Source: Negativicoccus succinicivorans
GTDB taxonomy: Bacteria; Bacillota; Negativicutes; Veillonellales; Negativicoccaceae
Direction of reading: 5' to 3'
Length of the DNA: 64,000 nt
Assembly: GCF_014207605.1 (NCBI RefSeq)
Contig: NZ_JACHHI010000001.1
Location: 278,414-342,413, forward strand
The position numbers and the translations under genes were made by a program. The first letter of the stretch is position 1, and the number at the start of each line of letters is the position of its first letter. The notes beneath the pieces were generated by a model that saw only the letters and a list, made by a program, of their open reading frames with translations, did not search any database and was not told where the DNA came from. Positions 8,390-17,181 of this stretch are shown here, in pieces.

Positions 8390-9394
8390 TTAGTGTTTTT
8401 GTAAAAAATCCGGAACCGCAATGCCGCCGCGCGCATTCGCTGCGTAGTCCTGTTTTTTCTTCACATCTTCAAAACCGGTTGCAATGACGGTAATTCGTAC
8501 TTCGTCACCCATCTCCGGATTAATGGACGTACCCCAGATAATATTTGCATCCGGATCAGCCGCGTCCGAAATAATTTGCGCCGCTTCGTTGATTTCGAGC
8601 AAGCCCAAATCATCACTGCCCGTAACACTGATAATAATACCTTTGGCACCGTCGATAGTGCGCTCCAAAAGCGGGCTCGAAATGGCCGCTTTAGCAGCAT
8701 CTACCGCACGGTTTTCACCGCTGGCAGTACCAATACCCATTAGAGCTTCGCCTTGATCGGTCATAATCGTTTTGACGTCGGCAAAGTCAAGATTAATGAC
8801 ACCCGGTACAGTAATCAGGTCGGAGATTCCTTGCACGCCTTGACGTAACACATCGTCGGCCATACGGAACGCATCCTGGATGCTGACTTTTTTATCTACG
8901 GCTTGCAACAGACGCTCATTCGGCACAATGATGATGGTATCTACTTTTTCTTTCAAATATTCAATACCGGAATTAGCATTGCGCATACGTACAGTGCCTT
9001 CAAACATAAATGGCTTAGTAACTACGGCAACGGTTAATGCGCCCATTTCTTTCGCGCATTCTGCTACGATCGGTGCACCGCCTGTACCCGTACCACCGCC
9101 CATACCGGCTGTTACGAAAACCATGTCAGCACCCTGCAACGCTTTCATGATTTCTTCCTTGCTTTCTTCCGCCGCTGCTTCACCAATTTCAGGTTTCGCT
9201 CCGGCGCCAAGACCTTTGGTCAGCTTTTCGCCTAATTGTAATTTTTTTTCTGCTTTCGACGTATCCAAAATTTGGACTTCAGTATTGGCCGCAAGAAAAT
9301 CGACACCTTGCACATTGGCCTCGATCATTCGATTCACTGCGTTATTGCCGGCGCCGCCTACACCGATCACTTTAATATTCGCCAAGTCACCCAT
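8390..9394 (-). CDS. ftsZ: Cell division GTPase FtsZ
   Basis: Tubulin-like GTPase that forms the Z ring. The start is the ATG at 9394, preceded by GAAGGAGG with 7 nt spacing; an ATG at 9448 is in frame but has no ribosome site. 334 aa, shorter than most Firmicute FtsZ proteins. [13 protein letters not shown] opens the GTPase domain and [12 protein letters not shown] is the tubulin signature near residue 90. The tail after the globular domain is very short: roughly 15 residues of linker before the conserved C-terminal peptide VPDFLQKH that normally binds FtsA, SepF or ZipA-like partners. No ftsA precedes it. A -10-like TAAAAT at 9457-9462 could give a gene-proximal promoter. Confidence 0.98.
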   Translation of the reverse strand: MGDLANIKVIGVGGAGNNAVNRMIEANVQGVDFLAANTEVQILDTSKAEKKLQLGEKLTKGLGAGAKPEIGEAAAEESKEEIMKALQGADMVFVTAGMGGGTGTGGAPIVAECAKEMGALTVAVVTKPFMFEGTVRMRNANSGIEYLKEKVDTIIIVPNERLLQAVDKKVSIQDAFRMADDVLRQGVQGISDLITVPGVINLDFADVKTIMTDQGEALMGIGTASGENRAVDAAKAAISSPLLERTIDGAKGIIISVTGSDDLGLLEINEAAQIISDAADPDANIIWGTSINPEMGDEVRITVIATGFEDVKKKQDYAANARGGIAVPDFLQKH

Positions 9395-9486
9395 CCGACT
9401 TCCTCCTTCTGTTTGCCGTGTGTTGATTGTTCTTTGCAATTCACTCATTATGAATTATTTTACACTATTTAACGGGAAAACGCTAC

Positions 9487-9840
9487 TTATCTGACACCGG
9501 TTTTTCTTTCATTTAGCCAAATTCTCCGGATGGCCGCCGTGTTATCAAAAATACGCAATCCGAAACTCAACAGCGCCACATAGTAAATATCGATTCCCAA
9601 TCGACTCCCGATAAAAACAAATAGCATCGCCACTAATGCATTGACAAAGAAACCGCTGAAAAAAATCGTGTGATCGTATTTCCCTTCCATATACGAGCGA
9701 ACCCCTCCGAACACACTGTCCAAGCAGGCCATAATCGCTACCGAAAGGAACGGAGCATAGGAGATGGGAATCGCCCAGGGAAACCACATTCCCATCACAA
9801 TTCCGAGAAACAAGCCGCCCAACATTAAGGCTACAATCAT
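9487..9840 (-). CDS. sbp: Small basic membrane protein (DUF1290, Sbp)
   Basis: 117 aa integral membrane protein with about four hydrophobic spans, containing PYSFxPFLS-type text ISYAPFLSVAIMACLDSVFGG and GLRIFDNTAAIRRIW at the C-terminus. This family is regularly found between DUF881 genes and ftsZ in Firmicutes and Actinobacteria; function is unknown but linked to division by position. Overlaps the DUF881 stop by 4 nt. Confidence 0.88.
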   Translation of the reverse strand: MIVALMLGGLFLGIVMGMWFPWAIPISYAPFLSVAIMACLDSVFGGVRSYMEGKYDHTIFFSGFFVNALVAMLFVFIGSRLGIDIYYVALLSFGLRIFDNTAAIRRIWLNERKTGVR

Positions 9841-10520
9841 TTCGCCACCCCCGGTATTGCCTTTGCAAATTCCTGTTTACTCGGTCCGATATACGGATTG
9901 ATTTGCAAGTTATTACTGGTCTCGATAGACACATTAATACCCCAATACTTCAAAGTATCTACCACTCCTCCGCGGAACTCCAGCGCCGATCGTAATAACT
10001 TCGGATCTCCAATTGCTTTGACTTGAAACGGAGTGCTGAACATTTTGCCGTTTACAGTAACTGTAGGACCGGCACAACGAATTTCACTCGTTCCAATCAA
10101 ACGTTGTTCGTTTAGCGCAATGGCTTCCGCACCGGCAGCGCGTAATTCATTGATGACTTTTAAAATATCCTCATCATGTACGACATAAAGATTTTGGTTT
10201 TCACCCATCTTAAGCGGCTGCTTGCTGTCTTCAATCGTGACCACTACGCCCGGCCCCTCTACCGCAGTCAGACCGGCTCTGAATTTTAATTCATCCTGTT
10301 CACGTGTGGCGTCCGGTGTCAAACCTTCTGCCTGCAATTCTTGCAGCTCCTTCACTAAATCAGTTTTTTCCTGCTCGACCCGCATTAATTGCTGATACAA
10401 GTCTTCCACACGCATATTCATTGTCGTTGCTTGCATTTCTTTGTTGCTTTTATATTGCAATGACAGCATCATGCCCAAAATAACGCTGACCGCAAGCAAC
10501 GCAACCGTTTTTGATTTCAT
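9837..10520 (-). CDS. DUF881 family protein (YlxW/YlxX-like)
   Basis: 227 aa. One N-terminal membrane anchor (VALLAVSVILGMMLSL), then a heptad-rich coiled coil around residues 38-66 (LYQQLMRVEQEKTDLVKELQ), then an extracytoplasmic domain with GPGVVVTIEDS and NELRAAGAEAIALNEQRL, both typical of DUF881. Function unknown; co-conserved with sbp and the division genes. Start chosen with GAGG 5 nt upstream; 7 nt after ftsQ. Confidence 0.9.
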   Translation of the reverse strand: MKSKTVALLAVSVILGMMLSLQYKSNKEMQATTMNMRVEDLYQQLMRVEQEKTDLVKELQELQAEGLTPDATREQDELKFRAGLTAVEGPGVVVTIEDSKQPLKMGENQNLYVVHDEDILKVINELRAAGAEAIALNEQRLIGTSEIRCAGPTVTVNGKMFSTPFQVKAIGDPKLLRSALEFRGGVVDTLKYWGINVSIETSNNLQINPYIGPSKQEFAKAIPGVAK

Positions 10521-10527
10521 TGCTGCC

Positions 10528-11388
10528 TCATTTCAATTTGATGTAGGGCGCACCTACATTGACGTCCACATAATCAACCGTCAAGTTTCGCAAGCGAATA
10601 TCTTTCAACATGTTTTCGGATAATGGTGCCTGCTCGGCTGCATTTTCTACTGTGCCCAAATGAATCGGTATGTCATCACGTGTATACGCAATCAACTGCG
10701 TCGTGTCCCCGATATTAATTTCCGAGATTTGTTCGCTTCCTTTGAGCGAAAGATAGGACAAATACGCCAGTGCTTTTCGCAAGGCATCATCAGTAACCGT
10801 ATCACCCAATAAGACATTGCCCAATTTTTTGCCGGTAATGAAAGGCACGTCCGTCCGTGTAATAGTCGGTCCTTCGGCAATAACTAAACCCGTTTTATCA
10901 AACACCGCAAAACCAAATTCCGTCGCGACGACGGCAATCGGACGACGTTCTTCCACCTGAATACGAATGGTTGCGGGAAACTCCCGATCCACTTTAGCGG
11001 AAGCAATCCGTAAATCACCGTTCAACCGACGGGAAATATCGGCTGTAGCGAGTTGTACAACGTTGATCGGACGTGAAATTTTGGCAACACGAAAAATCTC
11101 GTCTTGTGAAAGAACTTGCAGGCCTTCTACTTTAACACTGCCAAATGAAATCGGCGCCAGCGCCAGTAACAACAAAAGTCCAACAATGACCACTGCCAAC
11201 CAAGCATAGGTGCCGCGTTTTCTATAAAAGGGTTTTTCATTCCGTGATTGCTGTTTCGGTCTTTTGCGTCGTCTTCTACGCGGCGGCTCCGGCTGTCCTT
11301 TCTCGACATTTTGTTCCAGTGGAACAACGGATGTTACCTCACCGTGTCGCTGCCGACGGAATGTTTCAAAATCCATATGCTGTGCCAT
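10528..11388 (-). CDS. ftsQ: Cell division protein FtsQ/DivIB
   Basis: Bitopic divisome protein, 286 aa. A basic cytoplasmic segment (RRRRRKRPKQQ, residues ~37-47) precedes one membrane span near residues 61-79, followed by a POTRA domain beginning VKVEGLQVLSQDEIF and the core with FPATIRIQVEERRP. The partner normally transcribed next, ftsA, is absent: the next genes are DUF881 and sbp. Ribosome site is weak; the start lies 3 nt after ddl, so reinitiation is likely. Confidence 0.93.
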   Translation of the reverse strand: MAQHMDFETFRRQRHGEVTSVVPLEQNVEKGQPEPPRRRRRKRPKQQSRNEKPFYRKRGTYAWLAVVIVGLLLLLALAPISFGSVKVEGLQVLSQDEIFRVAKISRPINVVQLATADISRRLNGDLRIASAKVDREFPATIRIQVEERRPIAVVATEFGFAVFDKTGLVIAEGPTITRTDVPFITGKKLGNVLLGDTVTDDALRKALAYLSYLSLKGSEQISEINIGDTTQLIAYTRDDIPIHLGTVENAAEQAPLSENMLKDIRLRNLTVDYVDVNVGAPYIKLK

Positions 11389-11391
11389 TGA

Positions 11392-12333
11392 TTACAATTT
11401 CTGGCACCCGGCGGTGCTTAAAATCGCTTCGCAAAGCGTCAGGAAGTCCATGCCTACAGCGTTAGCCGCCTTCGGCACTAAACTTGTTACCGTCATACCG
11501 GGCACAGTATTCACTTCCAAAATAAACGGGTTTCCTTTTTCATCCGTCATAAAATCGACACGTGCAACACCTTCACAATTCATCAAGCGATATGTCTGCT
11601 GTGCCAATTCTTGTAATTGCACCTGCAATGAATTGTCAATCGGCGCCGGTACTAAATAATCCGTCGCACCCGCCGTATACTTCGATGCATAATCATATAC
11701 CCCTGAATGCGGTACGATTTGAATGACCGGTAATGCTTCTCCATTGAGAACAGAAGCGGTAAACTCATCGCCAAATAAATATTCTTCTACGACAATCCAC
11801 GGATCATACTTAAACGCATCTTGCACCGCACGCGCAACTTCGCTTGCCTCGTGAATCACGCTGACTCCGATCGTTGAACCTTGGTTGGCGGCTTTAATCA
11901 CAACCGGCAAAGTAAAACGTTCCAAAATATCCGCTACAATCATTTCCATTTCTTCTTCCTGGCGGTAAATGGAAAAAGGCGCCGTCGGCAAATCTGACTG
12001 GACAAAAAGTCGTTTACTGATAACTTTATCCATTGTTAAAGCACTGGCCAAAGGCCCCGATCCGGTGTAGGGAATGCCGAGCATTTCCAAAACGTTTTGA
12101 ATAGCGCCGTCTTCCCCGTACTTACCATGCAACGCATTAAAAACGACTTGCGGTTGCACTTTTTGTATATCATTCAAAAAAGTTCGCGGATTAAATTCAA
12201 GCGTAGTTACTTTGTACCCTCCTTCTACCAACGCTTGTGCAATCGCAGCACCTGTGCGTCGGGAAACTTCCGCTTCCGTAGATGGGCCGCCCATAACCAC
12301 CAAAATATCTTTAGTTTTGTCCCACAGTTTCAT
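11392..12333 (-). CDS. ddl: D-alanine--D-alanine ligase
   Basis: Makes the D-Ala-D-Ala dipeptide added by MurF. 313 aa from the ATG at 12333 (an in-frame ATG at 12375 would add 14 residues reading back into murC). ATP-grasp motifs: HGKYGEDGAIQ near residue 71, PVVIKAANQGSTIGVS near residue 145, RVDFMTDEKGNPFILEVNTVPGMT near residue 264, the metal- and ATP-binding end. It overlaps murC by 23 nt. In many relatives murB sits between murC and ddl or ftsQ; it is missing here. Confidence 0.96.
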   Translation of the reverse strand: MKLWDKTKDILVVMGGPSTEAEVSRRTGAAIAQALVEGGYKVTTLEFNPRTFLNDIQKVQPQVVFNALHGKYGEDGAIQNVLEMLGIPYTGSGPLASALTMDKVISKRLFVQSDLPTAPFSIYRQEEEMEMIVADILERFTLPVVIKAANQGSTIGVSVIHEASEVARAVQDAFKYDPWIVVEEYLFGDEFTASVLNGEALPVIQIVPHSGVYDYASKYTAGATDYLVPAPIDNSLQVQLQELAQQTYRLMNCEGVARVDFMTDEKGNPFILEVNTVPGMTVTSLVPKAANAVGMDFLTLCEAILSTAGCQKL

Positions 12334-13708
12334 CCTGTTGTTCCCACCTTTGTTTAACCAGGTAACTGCATTCATTAATATTGCCCGCTCCCATCATAAT
12401 AATAAGATCGCCGGGCTTACGAATGGTATCTAAGTACTCCGGAATCGTCGCTATATCCTGCACGTAGCGCGCTTCGTCTCCCGTTGCCTTTACCATATTC
12501 GGCAATAAAGTACCATCGACATTATCCCGCGGATCTTCACCGGCAGCGTAAATGTCCGTAAAAACCGTCAAATCGGCATCATGAAATGCGTCTGCAAATT
12601 CGTTTCGTAATAAATCCGTACGCGAATAACGATGCGGCTGAAACACACAAATCACTCGCTTCACGCCAATTTCTTTAGCGGCGGCAAGCGTCGCTTTAAT
12701 TTCTGTCGGGTGATGCGCATAATCAGTAACCAACCAGTAGTTAGCGCTCCGATATAGTGTTTGAAAACGTCGTTTTGTGCCGGTAAAGTGCCCCAATGCC
12801 GCAATAATATCCGGTAACGATAAACCGGCCGCAAGAGCCGTCGCAATCGTTGCTAATGCGTTAAGCACGTTATATTTGCCCGAAACCTGCAGCATCACCT
12901 TCCCTAAACGTTGCTGTTCTTTGACCAAGGTAAAATGCAGGCAACCGTCGACATATGCTAAATCAGTGGCCGAATAGGTTGCCTCCGGAGAAAACCCGTA
13001 GGTAACATAAGCACACTTAACCTGTGGTAAAAGCTTGCGAATGACTTCGTTTTCTATACACAAAATGGCTTGGCCCTGTTTTTCATCCAGAGAATGAATG
13101 AATTCCACAAAAGCTGCTTCCAACCTTTCCATCGAGCCGTAGTAATCCAAATGATCATCTTCAATATTGGTAACTACCGCAAAAGCTGGTTGAAGCTTTA
13201 AGAACGACCCGTCGCTTTCATCGGCTTCGGCAATAACATGCGGGCCTTTTCCCGCTTTCGAATTGCCTTTTAAGTAATCTACTTCGCCTCCGATAACGAT
13301 GGTAGGATCGACTCCGGCTTCTTCAAAGACCTGCCCCAGCATGGATGTGGTTGTGGTTTTACCATGTGCTCCGGCAACGGCAATGCCGCACCCGTCATTT
13401 AAAATGGCTGCTAAAACATCCGAGCGATGCATGACGGGGATACCTTTTTCTTTTGCCGCCACCACTTCCGGATTGTTCGGACGAATGGCCGTGGATACAA
13501 CGACTACGTCAGCCCCATCCACATGAGAAGCATCATGGCCAAGATAAATGACCGCTCCGTGATTACGAAATTTTGCAAACACCGCGTCATCTTCCTGATC
13601 GGAGCCGGTAACCATATAGCCTCGTTGTAACAAGATATAGGTCAGCGCACGCATTCCCACGCCGCCAATTCCTACAAAATGAAATTTTTTATATTGACTC
13701 AAATTCAT
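12311..13708 (-). CDS. murC: UDP-N-acetylmuramate--L-alanine ligase
   Basis: Adds L-Ala to UDP-MurNAc. 465 aa, full length. N-terminal Rossmann part starts FHFVGIGGVGMRAL; the ATP loop GAHGKTTTTSML is near residue 114; EADESDGSFLKL and NIEDDHLDYYGS follow, and the C-terminal domain begins around RSANYWLVTDYAHHPTEI. Lies 4 nt after murG in the dcw series. Confidence 0.97.
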   Translation of the reverse strand: MNLSQYKKFHFVGIGGVGMRALTYILLQRGYMVTGSDQEDDAVFAKFRNHGAVIYLGHDASHVDGADVVVVSTAIRPNNPEVVAAKEKGIPVMHRSDVLAAILNDGCGIAVAGAHGKTTTTSMLGQVFEEAGVDPTIVIGGEVDYLKGNSKAGKGPHVIAEADESDGSFLKLQPAFAVVTNIEDDHLDYYGSMERLEAAFVEFIHSLDEKQGQAILCIENEVIRKLLPQVKCAYVTYGFSPEATYSATDLAYVDGCLHFTLVKEQQRLGKVMLQVSGKYNVLNALATIATALAAGLSLPDIIAALGHFTGTKRRFQTLYRSANYWLVTDYAHHPTEIKATLAAAKEIGVKRVICVFQPHRYSRTDLLRNEFADAFHDADLTVFTDIYAAGEDPRDNVDGTLLPNMVKATGDEARYVQDIATIPEYLDTIRKPGDLIIMMGAGNINECSYLVKQRWEQQDETVGQN

Positions 13709-13712
13709 TGTT

Positions 13713-14816
13713 TTATCCCATCATTGAAAGCGCTAATTTCGCAATATCTTCCGCCGCTTGCGGTCTACCTAAGGAACGGCTGGCAGACGCCATCGACTCT
13801 AAACGTGTTCGGTTTTGTCGCAACGATTCTATCGTCTCATATAACAACGCACCGGTCAAATCTCTATTTTCAATAACCACCGCTGCACCTCTTTGCGCCA
13901 AGACCGCTGCGTTACGTCGTTGATGATCCGCAGCTGCATACGGATACGGCACCAAGATCGACGGCCGACCGAGCGCCGTAAGTTCGGCCAATCCCACCGC
14001 GCCGGCACGATACACCACCAAATCGGCCGCTGCCAGCGCATCGGGCATAGTATGTAAATACGGATATACCCGCAAATGCTTATGCTTTTCGCCGGTTAAC
14101 GTGAATCCCTGCATGAACCTTTCGTACTCCTGTTCACCGGTAACATGCATCACTACTATTTCTGTATTCGTTTGGTAACGCGTGAGGACTTCCTGCATCG
14201 CTTGGTTAATTACCCGTGCACCGCGACTGCCGCCGGCAGCAAGCAGCACGAATGCATCTTCGGGCAGTCCCAACCGATTTCTGCTGACATCTCGTTGCGC
14301 GGCTAAAATTTCCCGACGCACAGGATTTCCTGTCACTACAATTTTTTTAGGTTGATGAAACTGTGCCGCCGCCTCTTCATAGCCAAGCGCAATTTTACGA
14401 ACCACCTTGGATAGCAGGCGATTGGTGATCCCCGGCACCACATTCTGTTCCTGGATCAGTGTCGGGACACCGCTCAAAGCCGCAGCCAATAACATTGGCC
14501 CGCAAACATACCCGCCGGTACCGATCACAATATCCGGACGAAAGTCTCGCAAAATGGCTCCTGCCTTCACTACACTTTGCAAAGCTTCCCAGGCCGTTTT
14601 TCCATTTTGGGGTGTCAGTCGGCGCTCAAATCCGTGCAGACGTAAACTTATAAACGGGATATTCGCTTTGGGAACCAGTTCCGTTTCTAAGCCATTTTCA
14701 CTGCCGACATATAAGAATTCCACATCTGTTACTTGGCGAATCGCATCCGCAATCGTCAGTGCGGGATAAATGTGCCCGCCGGTACCGCCGCCGGAAATAA
14801 TTACTCGTCGCTTCAT
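13713..14816 (-). CDS. murG: UDP-GlcNAc:lipid I N-acetylglucosaminyltransferase
   Basis: Peripheral membrane GT28 enzyme that makes lipid II. 367 aa from the ATG at 14816, which overlaps the murD stop by one base (TAATG) with GGAG 5 nt upstream. GGGTGGHIYPALTIA is the glycine-rich N-terminal loop, GTGGYVCGPML near residue 92 and GSRGARVINQAM near residue 190; YRAGAVGLAELTALGRPSI near residue 265 binds the nucleotide sugar. ftsW, usually located between murD and murG, is absent and there is no gap left. Confidence 0.97.
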   Translation of the reverse strand: MKRRVIISGGGTGGHIYPALTIADAIRQVTDVEFLYVGSENGLETELVPKANIPFISLRLHGFERRLTPQNGKTAWEALQSVVKAGAILRDFRPDIVIGTGGYVCGPMLLAAALSGVPTLIQEQNVVPGITNRLLSKVVRKIALGYEEAAAQFHQPKKIVVTGNPVRREILAAQRDVSRNRLGLPEDAFVLLAAGGSRGARVINQAMQEVLTRYQTNTEIVVMHVTGEQEYERFMQGFTLTGEKHKHLRVYPYLHTMPDALAAADLVVYRAGAVGLAELTALGRPSILVPYPYAAADHQRRNAAVLAQRGAAVVIENRDLTGALLYETIESLRQNRTRLESMASASRSLGRPQAAEDIAKLALSMMG

Positions 14817-16171
14817 TAATTCTCCAACTCCGCTACTAAGCGACAAAAGTCACGCCCACGTTCCTGATAATTATGATACTGATCATAGCTCGATGCGGCC
14901 GGAGAGAAAAGCACCACCGTCGCATTATTTTTTTGTGCCAACTTCTGTGCTTTTTTGACCGCCTGCGCTAAATCACCGGCAAGTTCAATATTGGAAATTC
15001 CTTCTTTTTGAGCAGCAATAGAGAAACGCTCTTTACTATTCCCTAAGAAAACGATGCCCTTGCATTTCCGGGCAACCTGCATCAAAAGCGTTAAATCTGT
15101 TCCTTTATCATACCCCCCGGCAATCCACACGAGCGGCTGACTAAAACTTTGTAAAGCTTTTATTGTGGCATCCGTGTTCGTTGCTTTGGAATCATTATAA
15201 TAAGTAATTCCTTCCTGTGTGGCTACATTTTCTACCCGATGCGGCAAGCCTTTAAATACACGTAAGACGCCCCGTATTACGGAAAGCGGTACACCCGCAT
15301 GCTGTGCCATAAGTGACGCGGTGAGAATATTTAACCAATTATATTCACCTTTCAATAAAAGCTCATCGGCACTCAACAATACTTCCGGCACTCCGTTTGC
15401 ATTTAAATACAATACATTGTCTTCTACATAGGCTCCGTTTTCTACTTTTCCTGCTGTAGAAACCCAAAGAATACGACTTTGCGCCTTCTCGGCAAAAGCG
15501 CGGCAATACGGATCCTGCGCATTTAAAATCAACACATCATCTGTTGTCTGGTTTTCAAAAATACGTGCTTTCGCCTGTACGTAAGAATCCATGTCACCAT
15601 GACGCTCAAAGTGATCCGGTGTAATATTCAAAACCGCCGCCACATGAGGACGAAAGCGATCAATCATTTCCAATTGAAAGCTCGATACTTCAGCCACCAC
15701 GATACCATCCGGAGAAAGTTCGCTGACTTGTTCAGAAAGCGCTTTACCGATATTTCCTCCGACCACATTTTTAAGTCCGCCGGCCGCAACCATATCCCCT
15801 AATAACGTAGTGGTCGTCGTTTTTCCGTTCGTACCGGTAATCGCATAGATCGGTGCCTGTGAGAGTTCATACGCAACTTCAATTTCAGAAACGACCGGAA
15901 TGCCTGCTTCCGTGGCTGCCACTGCCAAAGGGATCGTCGGTGCAATCCCCGGTGACATTATAATTTGTTCCACCCCTGCCAAAAGACTCGACTTTTGTGC
16001 ACCGAAAACACATTCAATACCCAGCGCCGTCAATGCTGCCGTTTTTTCTGCCGACAAATCCTTGACATCCGAAAGGATTACATTTGCTCCCGCTTTGGCA
16101 AGAGCCCGCGCTGCTCCGATGCCGCTGATTCCGGCCCCGATAACTAAAATTTTTGTGTTCGTATACTTCAT
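14816..16171 (-). CDS. murD: UDP-N-acetylmuramoylalanine--D-glutamate ligase
   Basis: Adds D-Glu to UDP-MurNAc-L-Ala. 451 aa from the ATG at 16171 (GGTGAT upstream); an ATG at 16201 is also possible and would add 10 residues. ILVIGAGISGIGAA near the N-terminus, ATP loop GTNGKTTTTTLLG near residue 109, NITPDHFERHGDM near residue 180 and YNDSKATNTDATIKAL near residue 310 (the NDSKATN box). Transcribed between mraY and murG. Confidence 0.97.
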   Translation of the reverse strand: MKYTNTKILVIGAGISGIGAARALAKAGANVILSDVKDLSAEKTAALTALGIECVFGAQKSSLLAGVEQIIMSPGIAPTIPLAVAATEAGIPVVSEIEVAYELSQAPIYAITGTNGKTTTTTLLGDMVAAGGLKNVVGGNIGKALSEQVSELSPDGIVVAEVSSFQLEMIDRFRPHVAAVLNITPDHFERHGDMDSYVQAKARIFENQTTDDVLILNAQDPYCRAFAEKAQSRILWVSTAGKVENGAYVEDNVLYLNANGVPEVLLSADELLLKGEYNWLNILTASLMAQHAGVPLSVIRGVLRVFKGLPHRVENVATQEGITYYNDSKATNTDATIKALQSFSQPLVWIAGGYDKGTDLTLLMQVARKCKGIVFLGNSKERFSIAAQKEGISNIELAGDLAQAVKKAQKLAQKNNATVVLFSPAASSYDQYHNYQERGRDFCRLVAELEN

Positions 16172-16206
16172 GCTTATCACCGCTTCAAATTTTCCGCTCA
16201 TTCACT

Positions 16207-17166
16207 CTAGATTGTTAAAGAAATACCGACGCCGACACAAAGTAACGCTGCCAGCCAAAAAGTATGAACCACCCTCACTTCCGACCAGCCTCCCAGTTCA
16301 AAGTGATGATGTAAAGGACTCATACGAAACAGGCGACGACCGGTAGTTTTAAATGATGCTACCTGTAAAATAACCGAGACCGCCTCCATTACAAACACAC
16401 CGCCGATGATCACCAAAAGCAACTCTGTCCGCGTGACCAAAGCCAGTCCTGCAAACGCAGCGCCCAACGCCAATGACCCTGTGTCTCCCATAAAAACCTT
16501 TGCAGGATGGTAATTAAATGCCAAAAATCCTAAGCAAACACCGGCCAACGCGGCGGAAAATTGCGCCAATTCTAAATCGCGCGCGCTGAGGCTCAACCAA
16601 ACAAATGCAGCCGCTACGAATGCGCTGATACCGGCAGCCAAGCCGTCCAAGCCGTCGGTTAAATTAACTGCATTCGTCGTTCCGACGATAACAATCATTG
16701 CAAAAAGATAATAAAAGTTACCGAGCGATATATTGGTATCGAGTAACGGTATATGAAGCGATGTCGGTAGCCCCAGAGAATCTGTCAATGCATACGCAAA
16801 AATCGCCGCCAAAAAAATTTGTCCGGCCAGTTTTTGTTTTGCAGTCAGCCCCAAGTTGCGATGGTGCAGTGCTTTGATAGCATCATCACTCAGACCGAGA
16901 GCAAAATGTCCCAGTATTAAAAAAAGTAACCAACCGTAAGCCGGACTCCAATTCCCGGCCAAAAGCAATGTTGTGAGAAATGCCAAAATCATTAAAATGC
17001 CCCCCATGGTTGGGGTGCCTGCTTTTTTGCGATGGGATTGCGGCCCTTCTTCGCGCACTTCCTGGCGCGCATTTAATCGGCGTAAAACCGGTAAACCGAT
17101 CGCACCGAAAAGCAACATAAACAGTGCGCCGAACACACATACCCAAAAATTTGAATAAATACTCAT
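16207..17166 (-). CDS. mraY: Phospho-N-acetylmuramoyl-pentapeptide transferase
   Basis: Polytopic membrane enzyme making lipid I. 319 aa with about ten spans. HRKKAGTPTMGG near residue 46 and LTDGLDGLAAG near residue 168 are the MraY hallmarks; FMGDTGSLALGAA near residue 226 and the HHHFELGGWSE box near residue 287 complete the active site. AAGGA lies 7 nt before the ATG; 15 nt after murF. Confidence 0.98.
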   Translation of the reverse strand: MSIYSNFWVCVFGALFMLLFGAIGLPVLRRLNARQEVREEGPQSHRKKAGTPTMGGILMILAFLTTLLLAGNWSPAYGWLLFLILGHFALGLSDDAIKALHHRNLGLTAKQKLAGQIFLAAIFAYALTDSLGLPTSLHIPLLDTNISLGNFYYLFAMIVIVGTTNAVNLTDGLDGLAAGISAFVAAAFVWLSLSARDLELAQFSAALAGVCLGFLAFNYHPAKVFMGDTGSLALGAAFAGLALVTRTELLLVIIGGVFVMEAVSVILQVASFKTTGRRLFRMSPLHHHFELGGWSEVRVVHTFWLAALLCVGVGISLTI

Positions 17167-17181
17167 ACGGCCGTCCTTTTA

